Part shown: piece after piece, positions 57,452-64,000 of the stretch
Position numbering within the stretch: position 1 is the stretch's first letter
Layout: the number at the start of each line of letters is the position of its first letter
Assembly (NCBI GenBank): GCA_021464415.1
Contig: CM038464.1
Coordinates: 1,116,001 to 1,180,000 of the forward strand
Direction: 5' to 3'
Length of the DNA stretch: 64,000 nucleotides
From: Lonicera japonica
Lineage: Eukaryota; Streptophyta; Magnoliopsida; Dipsacales; Caprifoliaceae
Notes under the pieces: model-generated
Database searches by the model: none
Seen by the model: only the letters and a program-made list of their open reading frames with translations
Told to the model about the DNA's origin: nothing
Translations under genes and position numbers: made by a program

Positions 57452-57895
57452 ATCTTTTAAATTTTTTCAATATCCCATTGATTTTCTTTTCGACCACAAC
57501 CCACGATTTAGGTATGAATGTTTTGTATGACCCACTTTTTCATACACAATCTCACTTTGCTCTCTATATATATGTAAACAAACACATATATATCATCAAC
57601 ATTTTTTGGTGTCGGAGGGGCTATTGAAAGAGAGACGCCGACAGCTTGGAACTTGTGGAGTAGAATGAAGGGAAAATGTTGGGTTTACCTTAATTGACTA
57701 TTTTACCTTTCATTTGAGCTAATGTGCTTTGCACATGTGTATTTTTCTGACGCTAACGGCTAAAAATGGACGGACGGGACGTATTAAAATGAGGTCTAAA
57801 GTTTAAATGGTAAATTGAGAAAAAAAAATTGAGTGGGCAAATTAAAACTCGGGGTAAAGTTTAATGGCCAATTCAGTTATTTACTCAAAGATTTA

Positions 57896-58535
57896 TTACT
57901 GCCAGAGCTCTTATTTTAACCCAAAAATACTCATTTAACTTTTAAAGGAATTCTTTAAAATAAATTTGTTTATCTCAAAATTACATAAATTTTGTTTATT
58001 CAATGTTGAGGGCAAAGTTTATATTGAAAAATTCAATAGCTTAACATTTTCTTTATATCATTACATAATTTGAATGCTGTTAATGAAAACCAATATTCAC
58101 ATAAATAATTACTGATGAGACTTTTGTTAGTGCCAAATAGTCTTGTAGTTTGTAGCGTTCTCCTTCTGTCATAATAGGAAGGTTCTCTATTTGAGTCAAA
58201 TCTTGGGTATTGGTCCATTTTTATTGTGTTAATTTTTGGTCCACTCTTATTATAAAATTATTGCTTTGTATATATTAGAAAAAGACTTTTATTATTAAGA
58301 TTTGTTATTTTTGTATGGGTCATGGGTAAGGTTGGAAAATAATTCCGAAAAAACCGGACCGACTAGTTTTTCGACTAAACCAACCAATATTTTTTTTGAC
58401 ATTTTAGTTAACTGATAAAATCGGTCTACTTTTTGAACCGACTCATGCACAGTGGTGTCGAAGATGGTTTAGGGGGCCATGAACCGGTTTTGAACCGATA
58501 GACCAATTTTTTAAAAATAATAATATTTTAAAATA
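57896..58535. other. AT-rich spacer between two Mutator-like elements
   Basis: No gene was seen. Between 58340 and 58510 words such as AACCGG, CCGACT and GAACCGGTTTTGAACCG recur, reminiscent of the interior of the TAGGGGTGTT MITE family, but no ends were found. Confidence 0.4.
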
Positions 58536-59502
58536 TATATATAATGAGAAATGATCTCATACGGACTAGTGCGTACGCACTGGCAGTTTTTGCATGTTTC
58601 CACGAGTGGGATAAGTGAGAAATATATATTTTTTTCATCATCACATTACTTCTCAACTCTCACTCTCCCACTCCACTCCGTCTCTCTCTCTAGCCATTGT
58701 TGTGTCTCTCACCCTCACGGAAGCAGAAAAAAGACCACCGTAGCTCCGAGTCACCTACTCTCCCTCTCACTGCTCTCTCATTCTCACCACCGAAGCTCCG
58801 AGCCACCTGTGACCCACTTAAACCCACCGAAGAAATTGCGCCGACGACGAGCGCTCTCTCTAACATTTTGTAAATGTACATTTCACTTTTCTTGATTTTT
58901 CAATTTTTAAATGGGAAATTTTGAAATGGGTTTAGGGTATAGCAATTTCGAAATTGCTACGAAAAATCTCACAGTATAGCAAATTTTAGTTCTTTATGAT
59001 TGACTGGTTTAGTGATGTGAGTGAGTTTCTGAATTGGTGTTGTTGATAAAGTTGGTCCAATTATGGGCTTGATGATTGACTGGTTTAGCAATTTTGAAAT
59101 TGCAGGGGATATCTCACAGTATATCATTTGCTTTAATCAATCATTTGTTTAACTCATAAGGGTGTATCTCACAGTTAAGGTGTCAATGTACCTTAAAATT
59201 TCAAAAATTTTGAGGATATGTCACAGTTAGGGTACATTGACAGTTAGTATAGCAATATGTAGTTCTATACATTGATGATTGACTGGTTTCAAAATGTTAG
59301 TATATTTGAGTCTTATTCTGATTTGGTGGTGTTGAGGCAAAAACTAAACTAAGAATAACTTGCTGCTTTGCTTTAACCATTGAATATTTACATTCCATTT
59401 GATTGTAATAATTATGTGTATTGTGTTTGGTTTAATTTTTTAGTTGTTAATCTCTATAATTATGTTTATTTTGTATAGGTTCACCATAGTTGTTTGCAAA
59501 AA

Positions 59503-59872
59503 GAATGGAAAATTTAGACACTGAAGTAGGGGGAGTTGTGAAAAATTGGATAATGAAGAAAATTTAGAGTTAGACTCAAATAAAGAAAATTTAATGTATA
59601 CTCCTCAAGTTTCAGATGCTTTGAGGCCAAAAAAAGGGCAACAATTTGAGACCATTGATGATGTTGTGACATTCTATAATGCATATGATAAAGTGGTTGG
59701 ATTGAGTGTAAGTGCTTGGACTACTAAGAAAGAGCCAGGAAGTGGCGAGATAAGGAGGAAAGAGTTTGTTTGTTTTAAACAAGGCAAGTCCTCAAGAATT
59801 GCTGAAGTTGGAAATAAAAAACGCAGGGGGAGCTTAGGTGAGGATTGTACAGCGAAATTCGCTGTACAATGA
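59503..59872 (+). pseudogene. FAR1/MURA-type transposase, truncated N-terminal domain
   Basis: The frame 59546-59872 encodes 108 aa with a FAR1 DNA-binding domain: FETIDDVVTFYNAYDKVVGLSV, then GEIRRKEFVCFKQGK and a basic KKRRGS segment before DCTAKFAV. This is the WRKY-GCM1-like zinc fold that starts FAR1 factors and MULE transposases. An upstream ATG (59503, MENLDTEVGG) is in another frame and joins after a one-base shift near 59544, so the true N-terminus may be broken. A TGA at the end (AVQ-stop) and the absence of the DDE/RNase H-like domain show a 3' deletion. It could be a DNA-binding repressor if expressed, which is inference. Confidence 0.8.
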
Positions 59873-60682
59873 GGAGTCAAACTATAATCAAAGAGAGAAT
59901 GAGGAGTCAAATTATGATTAAGTCACATTCCACAATTAATAGATATATGTGTGCAAAGGATTAGTTTATCATCTGTGTGAAATCTGTGGGATGAGCTATT
60001 TCTGAAGGAGTTTTGGCTTCTGCCAAAGGAACAATGAATTGGATAAGTGCTATTTTTCCTTTAAGACCCAATATTGATTTGGCAGGAGTCACGTATCTCT
60101 GGAAATAAAGGCACCCAAAATTTGTGTAATATGTGTTTACCTCACAAATATATTCTAATCTTAGATTATCTATCATAGGAAATTTGTTCTTACACAAGTA
60201 TTTACACAATTCAATCATCAGACAAAATCACAAACTTCACACTTGGCTTAGTTGACCAGTCATCTCTGGAAATAAGCACATGATTAATTGATTACAGTGA
60301 AGCCAAGCAGCAGTTGACCAACCATTGTTATCCACACTTGGCTCTAAGCAGATGGTACAGTCAGGAGTGGCACTGCAGCAGGGGTAGCAGCAGAATCCAT
60401 CGATGAAAAAAGTTTGGAATGTATTGAATCCATGGAATTGAAAACAGTTTGCCGAAATCTCTCATAGGGAAAGTGCCAATTGCAATGTAGGATTACATGA
60501 TTATTGATGCCTCTTCTCTATTTTTAAATGGTTGAACCAATGGGTAAAAAGGTCAGTGTAATGTGCATTTTATATCCTTTATTATCTCTGTGTAATGTGT
60601 ATACACAAACAGACACATACATATATACATACTAGAATTCGTAGCACACTCATAGCACACTGAAGGAAAAAAAGGTCAGTGT

Positions 60683-60765
60683 TTGGTTGAGTGGTTACTA
60701 TAAAGGTTATGCGTTTCATTCCCATTTTGAGTAATAATTATCTTTCTCAACTATAGAACAAGTGG
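60683..60765 (+). repeat. Possible SINE head inside the Mutator-like element
   Basis: TTGGTTGAGTGGTTAC is a fair Pol III A-box match and GCGTTTCATTCCC a weak B box, 30 bp apart, followed by A/T-rich sequence and then an 18-20 base C run at 60769-60786. No duplication could be found. Confidence 0.28.
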
Positions 60766-60768
60766 ACA

Positions 60769-60786
60769 CCCCCCCCCCCCCCCCCC
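60769..60786. repeat. Poly(C) homopolymer
   Basis: An 18-base or slightly shorter uninterrupted C tract, preceded by CA. Long C runs are rare in AT-rich plant DNA and prone to sequencing and replication length error. Confidence 0.9.
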
Positions 60787-61514
60787 ACAAAACTCTGTCA
60801 ATGCAAGCTCTTCATAGGGTAAGACGCAGGGGAGCTTGGCCTGAAATTCGAGCAAATTGCTAAATTTTGTGCATTATTTTGCCTTTATGATTGTTTATCT
60901 TTAAAAGGTTTTTAGGTTAATTAACTTTAAAGGGTTTTTCGTATCAACCCCCCAGGTAGAAACTACATTACATCTCAACAATCACTCATACACCAATGTT
61001 AAAAATTCACTGTCAATCATACACCTGCTCTCGCTCTCTCACATCACTGAACCAGTCAATCATCAAGAATTAAAATTTGCTATACTGTGAGATTTTCCGT
61101 AGCAATTTCGAAATTGCTATACCCTAAACCCATTTCGAAATTTCCCATTTAAAAATTGCAAAATCAAGAAGAGTGAAATATACACTTATAAAATGTTAGA
61201 GAGAACTCGTTGTCGGCACAATTTCTTCGGTGGGTTTAAATGGGTCGCAGTTGACTCGGAGCTTCGGTGGTGAGAGTGATAGAGCGGTGAGAATGAGAGA
61301 GCGATAGCAGGTGGCTCGGAGCTACGATGGTCTTTTTTCTGCTTCCGTGTGGGTGAGAGACACAACAATGGCGAGAGAGATACGGAGTGGAGTGGGAGAG
61401 TGAGAGCTGAGAAGTAATGTGATGATGAAAAAAAATATTTCTCATTTATCCCGCTCGCGGAAACGGCCAGTGCGTACGCACTGGTTCGTATGAGATCCTT
61501 TCTCTATATATAAT

Positions 61515-61965
61515 ATTATAATTATATATTTCTCTATCAACTTTCAAGCATTGAGCCACATAAATTTGACCCACTGCATTGAGCCACGCGCCCTTGAATG
61601 CGAACATCTCCTCAAGTCTCACTTCCCTTTCTTTCATCTCATTCACATGGCAAATTAAACCCAACACACAGCCCATGATTCATAACATCTTCCTCTCACC
61701 TTCCTTGAAATATCTCATTTATTCATTAATCCTTCTCATCCCCTATTCTTTAAAATTATGTTTATGGTTATTCCTTAATTTCATATATATCCACACAGTT
61801 ACGAGAAAGAAAAATAAGAGAGAGAAAATCAAAATCAAAGTCGAAATCAAAATTAATGGCATCGGAAGGAATGTAAAATCAACAAAAGGATCGAAGGCTG
61901 AAGAAAAATCAATAGCAAAGTGTTTTCTCTCACCCAGATCTAAACTTTTGTTCTTTTTCTCTCTC
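61515..61965. other. Spacer between the Mutator-like element and the hAT MITE
   Basis: The only long frame is the 152-aa plus frame 61579-62037, of low-complexity Leu/Ile/Lys composition. It runs into the MITE and has no recognisable domain. No gene is supported. Confidence 0.45.
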
Positions 61966-61973
61966 ACCCACAA

Positions 61974-62717
61974 TAGGGGTGTTTTCGATTTTGGTCGAGG
62001 TAGAAACCAAGGTACCCCAAACCCAAACCAAATATAAAAGTTCGGTTTCGGTTCGGTTCGATTTCAGTTTTTAAATCTTCGAAACCCAAACTCGAACCAA
62101 ACTTTTCGGTTCGGTTTTATTCGGTTTTGACATATGTTTTTTTTAAATTAGTTTAACGTAAAAATATAATTGTAATAATAATGTAATAATGATTTATATT
62201 CAAATTAAAGTGATTATTTTTTAGAAACAAGGAGCAACATATAAATACCATATTTTCTATTTAATTACAATTTTATTTGTACATTTATAAGAAAGAAACA
62301 CATTAAATAAAATGATGAATTGTTTTTCTTTCATGTATGTGATAAAAAAAACTTTGCATTATGTAGTCAATTAAATAATAAAGGGACGCGCTAATGATTA
62401 TATTTTTAAGATTATCATAATATGCAATTAATAAGAAATATATTCTTATAAAAATGTCATCTTTTTTGTATTATAATATAATTAACGTGTGCCCTTAATA
62501 TATATATTAACATTTTTTTTCTTATACATAATTCGGTTCGGTTCGGTTTAGTTCGGTTTTATACTAGCTTACCCCAAACCCGAACCAAACTTTTTGGTTT
62601 CGGTTCGATTTTCTTGTTTTTGGTTTCGTTTTTTTTTTTTCAGTTCAGGATTTTGCGGATCAGTCTGGATCGGTTCGGTTCGTTCGGTCGGTTTTTAGAT
62701 TGACTTTAACACCCCTA
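61974..62717. mobile_element. hAT-type MITE, copy B of the TAGGGGTGTT family (744 bp)
   Basis: It starts TAGGGGTGTT and ends AACACCCCTA with an exact 8-bp duplication ACCCACAA (61966-61973 and 62718-62725). Near both ends GGTTCGGTT words and a TACCCCAAACCC block recur, shared with copy A in the same orientation. AT-rich centre, no coding sequence. Confidence 0.93.
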
Positions 62718-62725
62718 ACCCACAA

Positions 62726-63392
62726 TCCCTTTCCTTCTTCTTCTTCAACTATGTATATCTTTATTATTATTAACAAATTCTGAAGAATATAAAACAAATT
62801 TCTTTAACTTTGCATAAATGAAGGGATCGAAGAGATTCCAGCATTTATTTGGGATGGTTTGAATTTCTTCACAAATAACAAATATTTTGGATAGTTTGAT
62901 TGATGGATTGTTAATTGAGGTTTTAATTGTGCCTAGTGGATTTTTTGTATTGATTTGAAAATTTGGATAGGCAATCGACCGACCGGCCTACGTCGGAAAA
63001 ATCGACTGTCGGTTGAACCTACAATTAAGGAACAAAATCGGTGGCCATTTCTCTCCGCCGATTAAGGGCCGTTCGGTGGTTGTTGTTGGTGGATCAGTTC
63101 AATTTACCGAGTGATTCCACCCTTAGTTATAGGCACATCCTAACCATTCATTTATTATAATAAAAAAAATCTAAGCACATATTTAATAAGATACAAATTC
63201 TAATACATATAACAGAGTTGCTATTGACATACATTATATGACTTTTTAACACTTATTTTTAAAAAGAATTTAATTTTTTTATTGACACACATCACAATTT
63301 TATTTGTAATTAATGGTTGATACATTAAACTCAAAATAATAATAACTAATAACTCTAAATCATTTAAACTCAAATTAATTATTAACCCCATT
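62726..63392. other. Spacer between two MITE copies
   Basis: AT-rich, with one GC-richer patch at 62970-63080 (CCGACCGGCC, CCGCCGATTAAGGGCCG). No gene was seen. Confidence 0.4.
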
Positions 63393-64000
63393 TAGGGGTG
63401 TTAATGCCAATCCGAAAACCGATCCGATAGCAGAAGACCCATCCGTAAAACCCCGAACCAAAAAAAACTGAAACTGAAAACTAGAAAACCGAACCGAAAC
63501 CGAAAAGTTTAGTTCGGGTTTGGGGTAAGTTAGTTCGAAACCGAACTAAACCAAACCGAACCGAATTATGTATAAGAAAAAAAATGTTAATATATACTCT
63601 AAGGGCATAGTTTAATTATATTATAATACGAAAAAAATATGATTTTTTATAAGAATATGTTCCTTAATAATTACATATTATGATAATAAAAAAAGTCATT
63701 AACACGTGCCCTTATTATTGAATTAACTACACAAAGCTAATATTTTTTTATTACATACATGATGGTAAGGTATTTCATCATTTTATTTAATGTGTTTTAT
63801 TCTTGTAAATGTACAAGTAAAATTATAACTAAATAAAAAATATAGTATCTATATGTTTGCTCCTTGTTTCTAAAAAAATATGACTTTAATTTGAATATGA
63901 ACCATTCTTACATTATTATTAGTATTACATTGTTATGTTAAATTGATTTAGAAAAAATGAAAAAAAAATTATGTCAAAACCTAATAAAACCGAATCGAAA
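63393..64000. mobile_element. hAT-type MITE, copy C of the TAGGGGTGTT family, cut by the window edge
   Basis: It starts TAGGGGTGTTAATGCCAAT, which matches the right end of copy B read in reverse, so this copy lies in the opposite orientation. Blocks such as GGTTTGGGGTAAGTTAGTTC and ACCGAACCGAATTATG mirror copy B. The far end and its duplication are outside the window. Confidence 0.88.

Larger units (their letters stand above)
55501..57886. mobile_element. Mutator-like element (2.4 kb) with possible coding cargo and a nested hAT MITE
   Basis: The left end GAATAAATAATTAAATTG and the right end (reverse: GAGTAAATAACTGAATTG) begin inverted repeats traceable for about 200 bp (shared GTTTTAATTTG..CCCACTCA, CCGTTAG and CACATGTGCAAAGCACAT-like blocks). 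Flanks AGAGATTTT (55492-55500) and AAAGATTTA (57887-57895) agree at 7 of 9. A hAT MITE is inserted at 55663-56320. The interior carries minus-strand open frames near 57451-57194 and 56990-56863 unlike any transposase. Confidence 0.72.
58546..61504. mobile_element. Mutator-like element (2.96 kb) with about 0.45-kb TIRs and a FAR1/MURA-type remnant
   Basis: The left arm (58546 to about 59030) and the right arm (about 61040-61504) are inverted copies, starting GAGAAATGATCTCATACG and (reverse) GAGAAAGGATCTCATACG and remaining alignable for about 450-480 bp. TATATATAAT (58536-58545 and 61505-61514) is an exact 10-bp duplication, though low in complexity. Both arms hold the palindrome AGTGCGTACGCACT. 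The middle encodes the beginning of a FAR1-type DNA-binding protein (59546-59872), which ties the element to FAR1/Jittery-like MULEs. The catalytic DDE domain is missing, so it is an internal-deletion derivative. Confidence 0.88.

Noticed and set aside
61579..62037. 152-codon plus frame
   Set aside because: It runs across the left edge of a hAT MITE with an exact duplication and has low-complexity composition.

Overview
The window is nuclear DNA of a flowering plant, probably a eudicot. It is AT-rich and intron-containing, its protein genes resemble eudicot orthologues, and transposable elements fill most of the space between genes. I cannot name the species.

Three host genes are supported. 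(1) 223-7715, minus strand: an ELF6/JMJ11-type JmjC histone H3K27 demethylase with seven coding exons (1,428 aa), intact JmjN, JmjC and four C-terminal C2H2 fingers. (2) 23460-27953, plus strand: a two-exon DNL-type (Zim17/HEP) zinc-finger protein of 195 aa, a predicted organellar Hsp70 escort, with a 3.9-kb intron full of transposons. (3) 34618-39054, plus strand: an eleven-exon organellar GET3-type ATPase (GET3B-like, 423 aa) with one GC-AG intron. All three reading frames close exactly with the exon boundaries given.

The rest is a dated layer cake of mobile DNA. 10.5-17.5 kb holds three solo LTRs, all minus-oriented and each with a perfect 5-bp target duplication; one sits inside a long-TIR DNA transposon. 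20.9-23.1 kb is a decayed L1-type LINE. 28.4-32.7 kb holds a TIR element with a nested hAT-like insert, followed by a Mutator-like element with a clean 9-bp duplication and an internal minisatellite. 39.1-48.1 kb is a three-level nest directly behind the GET3 gene: a 5'-truncated LINE, interrupted by a complete 6.6-kb Copia element with non-canonical TA...TA LTR ends, itself interrupted in its integrase by a 1.2-kb Mutator-like element. 50.7-51.7 kb is a hAT-like element. 55.5-57.9 kb is a Mutator-like element that carries a hAT MITE and possible host-derived coding cargo. 58.5-61.5 kb is a Mutator-like element with about 0.45-kb inverted repeats that still contains the start of a FAR1/MURA-type protein. 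62-64 kb holds two more members of the same hAT MITE family.

The host genes do not form a pathway cluster. The interest of the window lies in transposon structure and in how insertions have reshaped introns and the 3' end of the GET3 gene. Boundaries were read by eye from terminal repeats and target duplications. Superfamily names rest on those hallmarks, not on database searches.
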